64,000 nt of DNA from Lathyrus oleraceus (GCF_024323335.1 NC_066583.1:16848665-16912664), one strand, 5' to 3'. Counted from the first letter of the stretch, positions 11,550-22,077 are shown. Notes: generated by a model from the letters alone, not told the origin. Numbers and translations are program-made.

Positions 11550-11565
11550 CCGTAGTACTCTACGG
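11550..11565 (-). other. Conserved LTR hairpin (element B, 3' LTR)
   Basis: CCGTAG-TACT-CTACGG on the plus strand, preceded by GGTATTAGCACCCCT. Confidence 0.85.
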
Positions 11566-11639
11566 GATCCACTTTTGTAGTTCTTGTCTAAAGGGTGTGG
11601 GTTTATCTTGTGTTGTTTGCCAAAAAAAAAGGGTTAAAT

Positions 11640-11820
11640 GAAAATGACTCGCGCGGATGTCGCATCCACTGCATACGTATCTCATCTGAATATGAGAATC
11701 AGAGTCTTCGTAGCTCGGCTGACCTATGGGTTGGGGGGATGTGTGCTCGCTAAGACATCGCGTCTTATGCCTACGTATCTCATCTGGCCTGAGAATCAGA
11801 GCAAAATGTAGTTCGGCTAA
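11640..11820 (-). other. Two copies of the two-hairpin module (element B, 3' LTR)
   Basis: Plus-strand copies are near 11655-11720 and 11740-11820. The first has stems GGATG/CATCC and CTCAT/ATGAG. The second has TAAGAC/GTCTTA and a CTCA/TGAG stem. Constant parts are TACGTATCTCATCTG and GAATCAGAG. Confidence 0.7.
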
Positions 11821-12553
11821 CTACGGGGTTATGGATTGGGTTTTGGGCGAACGACGTCACTACGCAATCTACCGGATGCTCGACCTTTGGAGACTTACTC
11901 GCCTGTAGTAGAAGGAGTAAACGTGTGTTTAGGAGAAGAAAAATCAATGAAGGGTTAGGGTTTGGGATGCTCAAGGGCAAAAAGGCAGTCCTTGACGAAG
12001 GAACCGCGCTACCTGCAGGGATATGAATACAAAACATAAAACATGTATCTCAAAGTAAAATGCCACAAAGGGGCTCAAACGTTGCCTCATATCGAGGTCT
12101 TCCAGCTAGGAAAGCAGTAAAATGCGGGAAAAATGTAAAAGTACCACGCGGATAAAGATCCGAAGTAACAGCAATTAGAGGAATGGGAAACCCTGAGATC
12201 CTTCCAAGCTGATGCCATCAAAGAAAAGTGAGTCAGTACAGGTAATCAGAATGAACCTCCAGGGGTTATCCCACAAATAAAGTGGGAAACCACGCAAGTT
12301 ATCCCTGATTGGAGAGCTTGATTGAAATTGAGTTGCACCCGTGAGGTTTACAAAACAATCTTCAGGGTTTATGTGAGACAGAGGTGATTCTGTGTAGTTG
12401 AGTTCCCTTCGGGGTTTGGAGGCTGCTCTGAACTCCGTTAGGTCTTCTCTCACTATCTTTTTCCTCAGGGTTTTGTTCCAAGGAAACCTCAGAGTATTTT
12501 GCTTCTCTTCAAAATCTCCCTTTTGTTCTGTGTTCTCTCAAGTGAAGCCTTGG

Positions 12554-12561
12554 TATTTATA
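12554..12561 (-). promoter_or_regulatory. LTR TATA box (element B, 3' LTR)
   Basis: TATAAATA on the minus strand in the context CTATAAATACC. The other LTR has the same box at 21352-21359. Transcription would start about 30 bases further on, placing the hairpin modules inside the transcript. Confidence 0.65.
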
Positions 12562-12681
12562 GACTGAATTTCATGGTTTTGTGGGCTCAAATGAGAGAGA
12601 CCCAAGTCCAAAAATTTTTATTATATTTTATTTATTTTTTGTAAAAAATTATTTTATTTTATTTTATTTTCGTTTTTTTTT

Positions 12682-12712
<31 letters not shown>

Positions 12713-12851
12713 CGTTATTTTTTTTTTTTTTTTATTATTTTTTTTTTCGTTATTTTTTTTTTTTGGATCTAATTCTGATTGACATGATGAAATGCAATAT
12801 GAAATGCTAAATGAATGCATGAATGAGGAGGGCAAATTTTGGGGTGTTACA

Positions 12852-12863
12852 GCTGCCCCTATT
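12852..12863 (-). other. Polypurine tract of element B
   Basis: Reads AATAGGGGCAGC on the minus strand, directly before the LTR start TGTAACACCCC. It primes second-strand DNA synthesis in LTR elements. Element C has the identical tract at 27853. Confidence 0.8.
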
Positions 12864-13014
12864 CAAACATCAGCTAACCCGAGTAGGATGAAAGCGAACA
12901 GCTTATCAGCCAAACAGGGTGAGCTGTGATTGAACACCAAAGACAGACCGGAAATTTATGCTCCGAAAATACCACAAAAACGCAGAAATACACCGTGTTG
13001 TTTATCTTTCTTCC

Positions 13015-13752
13015 GATCCTCTGGCTTAATCTGGAGTTTCGATCCTCTGGCTGAACCTATACTCAATTTAGTCCTCTGGTTGGATATTAATTTTGATCCT
13101 CGGGCTGGATACGATTTTGATCTTCTGGCTAGATCTTCTTCGCTTCGATTCTCTGGCTGAATCTATTTCCTTTGATTCTCTGGCTGAATCCATTTTCGGT
13201 CTTCGGGCTAGACCTGACTTTGATCTTCTCCTCTGGCTGAATCTACTTCGATCTTCTGGCTAGATCTGAATTGTTTCGATTCTCTGGCTGAATCTGGAGT
13301 TTCGATCCTCTGCTGAACCTATACTCAATTTAGTCCTCTGGTTGGATATTAATTTTGATCCTCGGGCTGGATACAATTTTGATCTTCTGGCTATATCTTC
13401 TTCGATCTTCTAGCTAGATCTCCTTCGTTTCGATTCTCTGGCTGAATCTATTTCCTTTGATTCTCTGGCTGAATCCATTTTCGGTCTTCGGGCTAGACCT
13501 GACTTTGATCTTCTGGCTAGATCTGGAGTGTCGATCCTCTGGCTGAATCTGAACTTAATTTGATTCTCTGGCTGAATCTACTTCGATCTTCTGGCTAGAT
13601 CTGAATTGTTTCGATTCTCTGGCTGAATCTATTTCCGGTCTTCGGGCTAGACCTGACTTCGATCTTCTGGCTAGATCTTCTTCGATCTTCTGGCTAGATC
13701 TCCTTTGTTTCGATTCTCTGGCTGAATCTATTTCGATCTTCTGGCTAGATCT
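13015..13752 (-). repeat. Hairpin array with TCTGGCT loops (element B)
   Basis: About 25 degenerate units of 20-35 bp. Each is a five-base inverted repeat around TCTGGCT or TCGGGCT. Arms vary together: GATTC/GAATC, GATCT/AGATC, GGTCT/AGACC and GATCC/GGATA or GGATC. The order of arm types is irregular. Confidence 0.85.
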
Positions 13753-13984
13753 GAATTGTTTTGATGATAAATTCCCATCATTAGGATCCCGCATCTGAGG
13801 CATGCGCTGGTTGACCCTCTTTTGAAATCTACACCTAACCTTCATATTAGATATGCAGCTTCGAGCATATTCCACTTTTGGGCTTCATACATATTCTTCG
13901 GGCTAGAACATGTTGTAACGACTCCTCAATTAGACTTGTTGGGGAAATAAAGCTTGTAGGCGACTTCACTGGGGAATCTTCAAA

Positions 13985-14190
13985 TTGAGCCTCAGGCTGA
14001 CTCTTGGGAAAACGATTCTCAGGCTGAATCTTCAAAAATGACCCTCATGCTGGATCACGGGAAAACGATTCTCACGCTGAATCTTCAAAAAGTGACCCTC
14101 ATGTTGGATCACGGGAAAACGATTCTCAGGTTGAATCTTCAAAATGACCCTCAGGCTGGATCACTCACGCTTGATCCTCTGGCTGGATCT
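13985..14190 (-). repeat. Second block of the same hairpin family (element B)
   Basis: Units of about 50 bp alternate GATTCTCAGGCTGAATC-type and GACCCTCATGCTGGATC-type hairpins, joined by CACGGGAAAAC spacers. The last unit is GATCC TCTGGCT GGATC, a perfect stem. Confidence 0.8.
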
Positions 14191-14689
14191 CATGACCTTG
14201 GTTGTAAAGTAATTCTTCAGTCTGCTTGGAAGAACCTGTTTATCAGCTTATGTGTATGCTTGATATGATATGCATGCGAATGCAAATGTTATGCATGGTG
14301 TAAAAAGAAATCTACTTGGGGAAGCAAACTCCGGTAGGGAACAGATCGCTGTATCAATCCTTGAATGCTCTGTGGGGAATGATCCGTCTGCCGGGACCAA
14401 TGAGCCACCAAAAATAAATTGGCTGCTTGAAAAGTTGACCTTGCGGGGGGAGTATCAACTATGGAAACTTGGTTCGGCGAGGCTCTGTGAGGAGAGTCTG
14501 TGGGGAAAACACTTCCTGGGGAAATGTCGTAGGAAACGACCTTTGCTGGGGATATGAACTTGCTAATCGCCCTCAAGCTGGGGATTAACAAATCTGTTAA
14601 AAATAATCTGCTGGGGAATGAGATGAACACTGGGAACACCACCCTCTTGTCTGTTGGGTATGCAACCACTCCGCTGTTGCTAGGAAGAT

Positions 14690-14815
14690 ACAGTCTGACA
14701 CCGTCAACTCCGCTGGGGATATATAGTCTGGATACTGTCAACTCTACTGGGGATAGACAGTCTGGATACTGTCAACTCTGTTGGGGATAGACAGTCTGGA
14801 TATTGTCAACTCTGT
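14690..14815 (-). repeat. Four units of an approximately 43 bp repeat
   Basis: Each contains CAGTCTGGATACTGTCAACT and then a TGGGGATA spacer. GACAGT CTGGAT ACTGTC forms a perfect six-base stem in the later copies. Confidence 0.85.
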
Positions 14816-15401
14816 TGGGGAACATGCTCTGCTGAGGAGAGACTTTGTCAACCGCTTGGGGATGAGGATTCATGACTTGGCATCCGGTTCCTGTGACCTG
14901 CAACCAAAAATACACGTATACCTCGGGGGAATTACTCAGTTTGAATTCACCGTCCGGGATTAAGCACATTCAAAGAAATTTTAAATGTTTTCCTGTACAA
15001 ATCATCTGCAAAAGCCACCATTATGTTCATATGCAATATGTTTTATCAAAAATTCGGACATTTTTGCAACCAAACTGATAAATGAAAAATAAAGAGGCTC
15101 TTTAACTGAATTATTCGACTCTTACTGGGGAGAAAATTTGTGCCAGGAATAGGCGAGGGCATCAGGAAGCTGATCCCTGAAAAGAGGTGATTGCTATAAA
15201 AAAGAGAACTATCCTAATGGCAATGTGGAAACGGGGTCCCACTGAGTTTCGACTCTGCTATGGTTCGTATGTCCTCAAGACGCTTTGCTCATCTTGCTTT
15301 CTGAAGTGGATGATTAGTCGATCTTTAACCTTCGAAGATTGCCGGATTGAATGAAACGGTGATATAACACTGATGAACTCAGATCATAGTCATTCGCTTA
15401 T

Positions 15402-15623
15402 TCCCTAACTTTTGCCTGGATCGCCCCCTTTTCGGGTTTTCAATCCACCGGGATACCCATTTTTGCCTGAGCCGCCCTTTTGGGTTTTCGACTCACCGGG
15501 TGTACTCTTTTTTTTTATATATATCCCTAATTTTTGCCCGAACCTCTTTATTCTTTTTTTTTTGGTTCGTCGGAATGCCCCTTTTTTGCCTGGACTATTC
15601 TTTTTACTGTCCAGCGGGTCTAT
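15402..15623 (-). repeat. Four units with long-range paired arms (element B)
   Basis: Units of about 55 bp begin TTTTGCC and end near CCGGG or similar. The base blocks after TTTTGCC and before CCGGG pair: TGGAT/ATCCA, TGAG/CTCA, CGAACC/GGTTCG and TGGAC/GTCCA. Element C has related units near 31970-32090. Confidence 0.7.
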
Positions 15624-15912
15624 TTTATGCGAAGTATTTTTTTAACCGCGTCTGAGTTAATAGGGGATGGGAATCCTTCGCTCTCCATGGTTGTTAGCGT
15701 CAAAGCTCCGCCATAGAAAATCCTTTTAACCACGTACGGACCCTCATAGTTCGGTGTCCATTTTCCCCTGTGATCTGTGTTGGGAGGAAGAAATCTTTTG
15801 AGTACCAATTCACCGACTCGATACTCCTGAGAGCGCACTTTCTGACCAAATGCTTTCTTCATTCGTCTCTGACCGAGATACGTCAATTCTGGGTACGTAG
15901 TTCCAGCATAGC
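15624..15912 (-). pseudogene. pol: Integrase C-terminal remnant (element B)
   Basis: Minus-strand reading gives KKAFGQKV, then GELVLKRFLPP and GKWTPNYEGPYVV, the DNA-binding end of a gypsy integrase, ending in SDAVKKILRIK near 15620. It follows directly on a second RNase H remnant, so the N-terminal and catalytic parts of integrase have been deleted. The junction lies near 15912. Not functional. Confidence 0.8.
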
Positions 15913-16632
15913 ACCATTTCCCTGTTGGTTTGATTGATAACCAAAGCTGAGTCCCCGTATACATCCAGGGATTTAATCTGTATTTTGACGGCTTCCTCAA
16001 GTCTTAGGATACAAGCTTCGTATTCGGCTTCATTGTTGGTGTAGGGAAAAGTTATTCTGGCACCAAATGGCATATGAACCCCCTTCCGGTGTGATCAACA
16101 CTATTACAACTCCGCGACCATTGACGTGGACCGCCCCATCAAACATCATAACCCATTTGGATTCAGGGTCAGGCCCCTCCTCCGGGAGTGGTTCCTCTCA
16201 ATCTTTCGATTTGAGAAACATGATGTCCTCATCAGGAAAGTCAAACCTCATAGGTTGGTAATCATCAATCGGTTGCTCTGCAAGATAGTCTGACAAGACA
16301 CTTCCCTTGATGGCTTTTTGTGAAGTGTATTGGATGTCATACTCTGTCAGTATCATTTGTCACCTAGTAACTTTTCCGGTAAGTGTTGGCTTTTCAAAAA
16401 TATACTTGACTGAATCCATTTTTGATATCAATAGAGTCGTGTGAGTCAACATATACTGTCTTAGTCGGCGAGCAGCCCATGCCAAAGCGCGGCAAGTTTT
16501 CTCGAGCAATGAGTATCTTTGTTCATAGTCGGTAAAATTTTGCTAAGGTAGTATATTGCATGCTCTTTTCGACCTGACTCGTCATGTTGACCGAGCACAC
16601 AACCCATTGACCTTTCTAACACAATCAAGTAC
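15913..16632 (-). pseudogene. pol: RNase H and second RNase H remnants (element B)
   Basis: The minus strand reads SMGCVLGQHDESG and HAIYYL near 16570, the start of the RT-linked RNase H. Further on, near 16130, MFDGAVHVNG has the first Asp of a second, archaeal-type RNase H. NNEAEYEA (Glu) and YGDSALVINQ (Asp) complete it near 15930-16040. There is a frameshift near 16070. Two RNase H domains in a row mark the Tat/Ogre lineage. The RT upstream is missing. Confidence 0.75.
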
Positions 16633-16905
16633 ATGATCAACGGTCTTTCCTCTCGGCCTGTAGACTGGCCCCGATCTTGATCTCTTTCTTGTCGTCTTCG
16701 GTACCAACGTTGATGGTCTCAACCACCTCCTGATAAGGTGTAATAGCTCGGTCCTCCTGTTTCAACAATCTGGCTAACCCTTCAGGCAATTCACAATCTT
16801 CCTCAGCCCCTTCTTCGGCTTGATAGATAGGATTGTCGAAGTCATACTTGGCCATAGCAGTGTCGTTAGCAGTGAGATCCGGGTGGTCGGCTCTGCATGA
16901 TGGAG
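16633..16905 (-). pseudogene. pol: Start of the pol reading frame, cut off before RT (element B)
   Basis: Minus-strand reading starts near AKYDFDNPIYQAEEG (about 16855) and runs through ARLLKQEDRAITPYQE to KIGASLQ, a segment that precedes RT in Ogre-type elements. It ends abruptly near 16635, where RNase H sequence begins. The whole RT core and the protease are therefore missing. Upstream, 16906-17160 is A/T-rich with pyrimidine tracts and may hold part of the gag-pol intron known from Ogre elements. Confidence 0.7.
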
Positions 16906-17165
16906 GATCATGCTTTACCTTAGAATGAGAGATTTTTTTTTGAAAGAAAGGAAAAACGAAAAAAGAAATATTGCCATTTTTTTTTGTAAAAAGTAAAAAA
17001 AAACTGAAAGAAAGAGAACACAAAATTGTTTGCAAAAGCCGTCCTTTATTGATGATAAAAATAATTGCGAAATGTAAGTAAATGGATGGCCCAACAAATG
17101 AGCCATTACACCTTGGGGAAAGTGTAAGACTTTATTATGCATGTAATAAAGGAAAACAATAAAAA

Positions 17166-19016
17166 TCACTCTTTCAGTAGAGTAACCCGGACGGTTTTTT
17201 CAGACGACCAATTGTCGAGCTTTTCTCCCGGGACACACGGGCGAATCCAGCTATCTAAGTCACAGTCGCTGTCAGCCTTGTCTTCATCTGCAGTATTGAC
17301 GATGTGGGGAGAAACCAAATCCCCGCTGGAGAAAGTACCGGCTTCATTCTTCTGAGATCCCGGAGCATACCCCAATCCAAACTTGTCTTCTTTGATGACT
17401 GGCTCCATAAATTTGCCCCAGCCTTGGGCATTACCAGCTTCAACCACTTCGACAGCATTAATCCCCTGCCCGCCGTGAGCTGGCATCGGGTTCTGGATAA
17501 CATTAGGCACCGGAGCAAAATTGATAGCCTGGGCATCTCTCAAATCTTGTACCTTTAACTGGAGAGCCTTGCAATTATCTGTAGTATGGCCAGGTGCGTT
17601 AGAGTGAAAAGCACATCTGGCGTTGACATCATAACCTCTAGGCAAATTATTGGGATCAATTGGTGGGGCCAGAGTTCTCAACGTAACCAGATTCATGTCA
17701 ATCAGCTTGGGAAGTAATACTGAATAAGGCATTGGGATTGGCTCGATGACCCGATCCGTTTGCCTTGGACGTTGTTGATAGTGTCTCTGCTGACCCGGAT
17801 TACCTCCTTGTTGTTGATTGTTGTACCTGGGTTGTTGTTGCGGATGATATTGCGGTTGAGGAACAAGTGTTGGAATAGTGACTGCGGCCACTTGATCTTG
17901 GTAATAATTAGGGCGTCCTCTACCCCTGCCTCTGCCGGTATACACATCGCTTGTCTCGCCTTCTTTTCTTCGCTGACCGTTACCAGCAAACGGTCTCTTG
18001 GGACCTGATGAGTTGGAAGCACTATTGTCTTGAATTCGGCCCATCTTCAACAGACTCTCGATTCTTTCTCCAGCAATTACTATCTCTGCAAAGCTGATTG
18101 ACGGGCAAGCAGCCAATCTCTCAATATAATTGCCTTGAAGAGTGTTCATGAACATGTCCGCCATCTCCCTTTCAGACATAGGGGGTTGGACGGACGCAGC
18201 AATCTGTCTCCAACGCTGAGCATATTCTCTAAAGGTCTCCTTGGCAGTCTGGGACATACCTTGCAACAAGGTCCGATTTGGAGCCATGTCTAAGTTGTAT
18301 TGATATTGCTTGATAAAAGCCTCTGCCAAGTCTTTCCAGCTCTTGATGGTAGTACGAGACAAATGAGAATAGCATTCACGAGAAGCTCCAGTTAGACTGT
18401 CTTCAAAATAGTACATCCACAGCTTTTCATCTTCCGTGTGAGCTCCCAACCTTCCCAGATAAGATTGGAGATGAGTGCGTGGGCAAGAAGCCCCGTTGTA
18501 TTTCTCAAAAGTAGGGGGTTTGAACTTGTGAGGAATCCTTACTCCCTGAACCAGACCAAGATTTGTGACATCAAAGCCTAAGGAATTTTGAGACTCCAAA
18601 GATTTGAGCTTCTCAGCAAGCTCATCCATACGGCGAGTGGTCTCGAGGGCCTCGTCGTGCAAAGAAAATTGATCACACTGATAATCTTCAGTAACGGGGT
18701 ACCCGTTAATCCGAATTCCTTGACTCACATTGTACCTTCCGCCAATATCATTTCCAACATTCCCTGTGTTGCCAACATTACCCGGGTTTCCATCAGCATT
18801 TGCGTTACCCGCGTTACCAGTGTTCACAGGGTTATCAGCGTTCCCAGGGTTACCAGGGTTTCCCTCAGCATTTGGTATCTCCAAATCTGGATTGGGCCTC
18901 GGTTGCTCAACCAATTCCATCAGCTTTTCTTGGCCTGCTGCCATACCAGTCATTAATGTCATGAACTGATCCATCCTTTCACGCATATCAGCCAACTCTT
19001 TCTGTACTTGGTCCAT
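17166..19016 (-). CDS. gag: Gag polyprotein of element B, complete reading frame
   Basis: Structural protein that forms the particle in which the RNA is copied. The frame is open from 19271. I chose the ATG at 19014-19016 (MDQVQKELADM) because the preceding 85 residues look like leader, giving 616 residues. After a coiled-coil-like start comes a Gly/Asn-rich stretch (about residues 65-110). The retrotransposon gag core follows (about 200-370, with CPRTHLQSYL and a WKDLAEAFIKQYQ block). Next are an Arg/Gln-rich stretch and a CHHC knuckle at 468-482 (C-x2-H-x5-H-x4-C, nt 17571-17615). No stops or frameshifts are seen, unlike the pol next to it. Gag may have stayed useful in a parasite of autonomous relatives. 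Confidence 0.85.
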   Translation of the reverse strand: MDQVQKELADMRERMDQFMTLMTGMAAGQEKLMELVEQPRPNPDLEIPNAEGNPGNPGNADNPVNTGNAGNANADGNPGNVGNTGNVGNDIGGRYNVSQGIRINGYPVTEDYQCDQFSLHDEALETTRRMDELAEKLKSLESQNSLGFDVTNLGLVQGVRIPHKFKPPTFEKYNGASCPRTHLQSYLGRLGAHTEDEKLWMYYFEDSLTGASRECYSHLSRTTIKSWKDLAEAFIKQYQYNLDMAPNRTLLQGMSQTAKETFREYAQRWRQIAASVQPPMSEREMADMFMNTLQGNYIERLAACPSISFAEIVIAGERIESLLKMGRIQDNSASNSSGPKRPFAGNGQRRKEGETSDVYTGRGRGRGRPNYYQDQVAAVTIPTLVPQPQYHPQQQPRYNNQQQGGNPGQQRHYQQRPRQTDRVIEPIPMPYSVLLPKLIDMNLVTLRTLAPPIDPNNLPRGYDVNARCAFHSNAPGHTTDNCKALQLKVQDLRDAQAINFAPVPNVIQNPMPAHGGQGINAVEVVEAGNAQGWGKFMEPVIKEDKFGLGYAPGSQKNEAGTFSSGDLVSPHIVNTADEDKADSDCDLDSWIRPCVPGEKLDNWSSEKTVRVTLLKE

Positions 19017-20115
19017 CGCTAGTCGTGGACGATTTTCCTTTGTCGGGTACCTGTGAACTCGCTTGGGACCAATAACTGCCTGATACAGGGAACAAACATT
19101 AGACACTGCGGTGACACCTGCGAAACAGACAAGGGTTAATATGCATGGTATGCGATGCACTGCTTGTTCAGTTTTAAGGCACCCCCGTTTTGAAAGGGAA
19201 TACCCTGCAAATGAATGAGCATGAGATGTTGGATGCAAACATGCAGATGATGTTATGCAATGCAAAGGCATGTCAATCAGAATTGATGGATCCGCTTGAA
19301 CATCTGTCAGGTTGCACTGTCTAGAGAGAAATTAAGAGCACACCAAACAAAGGTCATGGGATGGATCATGTTATCCTTAATATCAACCACCCATTTTGGT
19401 GGATTATGGTTTACACCTTATCAACACCCGAGTTTCATTGATATTAAGGATACCTGATCGGATTAACCATGAATCAAGGGTTTGTTGCAAGTCACGAGCA
19501 TGGAGTTTAGGTTAAGAACCACCCAAAAGGAGTGTACTAAGGTTTAAACCTGCCAAACATGTTCTACAAAAGGTTCCCATAGTCATAATCCCATCTTTCG
19601 GATATTATCAGAGGAACGACTACTCGTATTCCAACAATATTCTCAAGAGAGACTCTTATGAGTGTAGTATCGCGTAACAATCGTATCAAATCTTACATTT
19701 GAACGAATTTCGCACTACGTCCTACGAATAGGCCAAGATGGGTTAGGTAAACTAAGGTCCTTGGCTTCTTAGGTCTATATTGGAACAAGTAATGTCTAAC
19801 CACAACTTACTTATGTGACATTATTGATCTCAACATGACCTCCACCAAGTGAATGGGCTTGCAAATAAACTCGCTAAGGAATACTCCACACAAGTTGACA
19901 GGACTATGCCATTCTCCTATCCTAAGTGCACTCGAGTTCGGGTATAGAACTCATCTCACAAAGATCACCAAGCAGCCATAGCCAGCCAACAGATAAAGCA
20001 ATGATATATACACAATGCAATAAGGTAAAGCAGGTAAATAAATAACCGTACAAAAGCATGAACACCCAATAAACAAACTACAAAAGCTAGGAGGGACTCG
20101 CTTAGGGAAACCGGG
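19017..20115 (-). other. Untranslated leader of element B
   Basis: Region between primer site and gag ATG, with no supported gene. It contains a perfect 15-base inverted repeat (19372-19386 and 19438-19452). Near 19930 is a TCGGGTATAGA-like block shared with the leaders of elements C and D. The packaging and dimer signals of the RNA would be expected here. Confidence 0.65.
19372..19452 (-). other. Leader hairpin: 15-base perfect inverted repeat
   Basis: TATCCTTAATATCAA pairs with TTGATATTAAGGATA across a 51-base loop. The loop itself contains CCACC...GGTGG. Confidence 0.8.
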
Positions 20116-20133
20116 TCCCCAGTGGAGTCGCCA
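20116..20133 (-). other. Primer-binding site of element B
   Basis: Minus strand TGGCGACTCCACTGGGGA, two bases after the LTR end. It starts with TGG, complementary to a tRNA CCA end. The same site type in Ogre elements is assigned to tRNA-Arg. Confidence 0.85.
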
Positions 20134-20135
20134 GC

Positions 20136-21593
20136 TGTCGCAACCTGAAAAATACAGTGCGAAAAAAAAAACAACCGGCGAAAGAAAATGACAGAAGAGT
20201 CGCCACCGTGCGTTATTCATCCCAAAGGAGGGAAAGGAAACGCTCGAAGTAAACCTGAAAAAGGAAAGGACAAGACGGGGTCTCGCAACCAAATCTTGGG
20301 TTCGGGAGTCGGTTATGCGAAGGGAAGGTATTAGCACCCCTACGCATCCGTAGTACTCTACGGGATCCACTTTTGTAGTTCTTGTCTAAAGGGTGTGGGT
20401 TTATCTTGTGCTGTTTGCCAAAAAAAAAGGGTTAAATGAAAATGACTCGCGCGGATGTCGCATCCACTGCATACGTATCTCATCTGAATATGAGAATCAG
20501 AGTCTTCGTAGCTCGGCTGACCTATGGGTTGGGGGGATGTGTGCTCGCTAAGACATCGCGTCTTATGCCTACGTATCTCATCTGGCCTGAGAATTAGAGC
20601 AAAACGTAGTTCGGCTAACTACGGGGTTATGGATTGGGTTTTGGGCGAACGACGTCACTACGCAATCTACCGGATGCTCGACCTTTGGAGACTTACTCGC
20701 CTGTAGTAGAAGGAGTAAACGTGTGTTTAGGAGAAGAAAAATCAATGAAGGGTTAGGGTTTGGGATGCTCAAGGGCAAAAAGGCAGTCCTTGACGAAGGA
20801 ACCGCGCTACCTGCAGGGATATGAATACAAAACACAAAACATGTATCTCAAAGTAAAATGCCACCAAGGGGCTCAAACGTTGCCTCATATCGAGGTCTTC
20901 CAGCTAGGAAAACAGTAAAATGCGGGAAAAATGTAAAAGTACCACGCGGATAAAGATTCGAAGTAACAGCAATTAGAGGAATGGGAAACCCTGAGATCCT
21001 TCCAAGCTGATGCCATCAAAGAAAAGTGAGTCAGTACAGGTAATCGAAATGAACCTCCAGGGGTTATCCCACAAATAAAGTGGGAAACCACGCAAGTTAT
21101 CCCTGATTGGAGAGCTTGATTGAAATTGAGTTGCACCCGTGAGGTTTACAAAACAATCTTCAGGGTTTATGTGAGGCAGAGGTGATTCTGTGTAGTTGAG
21201 TTCCCTTCGGGGTTTGGAGGCTGCTCTGAACTCCGTTAGGTCTTCTCTCACTATCTTTTTCCTCAGGGTTTTGTTCCAAGGAAACCTCAGAGTATTTTGC
21301 TTCTTTTCAAAATCCCCCTTTTGTTCTGTGTTCTCTCAAGTGAAGCCTTGGTATTTATAGACTGAATTTCATGGTTTTGTGGGCTCAAATGAGAGAGACC
21401 CAAGTCCAAAATTTTTTATTATATTTTATTTATTTTTTGTAAAAAATTATTTTTTTTTTCCTTTTTTTTCTTTTTTTTTTCGTTTTTTTTTTTCGTTTTT
21501 TTTTTTGGATCTAATTCTGATTGACATGATGAAATGCAATATGAAATGCTAAATGAATGCATGAATGAGGAGGGCAAATTTTGGGGTGTTACA
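20136..21593 (-). repeat. Element B 5' LTR
   Basis: Same sequence as 11339-12851 with few base differences and a shorter T tract (21413-21506). It holds the TATA box at 21352-21359, the TACT hairpin at 20348-20363 and two hairpin modules at 20440-20620. In the second module the outer pair CTACGT/ACGTAG is perfect. The other LTR has an ATGTAG arm there. Confidence 0.9.
20348..20363 (-). other. Conserved LTR hairpin (element B, 5' LTR)
   Basis: CCGTAG-TACT-CTACGG, identical to the copy in the other LTR. Confidence 0.85.
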
Positions 21594-22077
21594 AATGGCT
21601 GAAATGTTTCGTCCCAAATTTACTCTCTCATTACCCTTCAATGATTCCTTCAGGTCTCAATGGTGTAGAGCAAACAACCTGAAATTCCTTAAGATGCTTA
21701 TGCGGATCCTCACCTGCAAGACCATTAAACCTTGGCAACAAGTGTATTAAACCAGATTTCAACTCAAAAGGAACAGTAACATCAACATATTCAATACATA
21801 AACTATTGTAATTCATATCAGGAGCAGCAAGCTACCTTAGTGTTCTTTGTTCAACCATGTTATTAAAATCAAGTTCAGAATCAGAATCAAATAAGTTATG
21901 CAAATAGCCAGAATCAGAATCGCTAACGGGTGGTAAACTAATGCTAGCTTGATTTGCTATACGGCGTGCGTGCAAGGCTCTCTCTATCTCAGAATCAAAA
22001 TCAAAAAGATTAGAACAACCAGACCTAGTAGCTAGAACTAATGCAGCAACAAATGCGAAAATGACAACAATGTCCAT
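21594..22077 (-). pseudogene. gag: Athila-like gag, N-terminal part (element A)
   Basis: Minus-strand reading starts near the ATG at 22075-22077. It passes through DSEIERALHARRIA and MVEQRTLR to a TAG stop at about 21834, then continues in frame through DVTVPFELKSGLIHLLP and GLAGEDPHKHLKEF, a gag core typical of Athila elements. It runs out near 21630 after a further stop and is cut by element B at 21593. The rest of gag appears lost. An upstream Met at 22140 is also in frame, but the leader there is hydrophobic and AT-rich. Confidence 0.75.

Larger units (their letters stand above)
11339..12851 (-). repeat. Element B 3' LTR
   Basis: Plus-strand edges are TGTCGCAACCTG and GGGGTGTTACA. It contains a minus-strand TATA box (TATAAATA, 12554-12561), a long T-rich tract (12610-12765), two copies of the two-hairpin module (11640-11820) and the TACT hairpin (11550-11565). 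A polypurine tract lies directly outside its 5' end at 12852. Confidence 0.9.
12864..15401 (-). other. Element B 3' UTR with hairpin arrays
   Basis: Non-coding region between the integrase remnant and the 3' LTR. It holds two related arrays (13015-13752 and 13985-14190) and a third one (14690-14815), described separately. The remainder (14200-14690, 14830-15400) is unique-looking sequence with many CTGGGGA words. Short reading frames here are by-products of the repeats. Confidence 0.7.
11339..21593 (-). mobile_element. Element B: Ogre-like element with gag and a deleted pol
   Basis: Two LTRs (11339-12851 and 20136-21593) in the same orientation bound an internal region with primer site, leader, gag, pol scraps and a repeat-rich 3' UTR, all read on the minus strand. 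The flanks are AAGGG on the left and AATGG on the right, four of five bases matching, so the target duplication is imperfect. It sits inside the gag-protease interval of element A. The LTRs look very similar apart from the length of a T-rich tract, suggesting a fairly recent insertion. It could not move without enzymes from another element. Confidence 0.85.

Noticed and set aside
12581..12772. Phe-rich small protein
   Set aside because: It is the T-rich tract of the LTR; the equivalent tract in the other LTR has a different length.
11334..21598. Perfect target duplication for element B
   Set aside because: Flanks are AAGGG and AATGG, not identical. I report it as imperfect rather than as a confirmed duplication.
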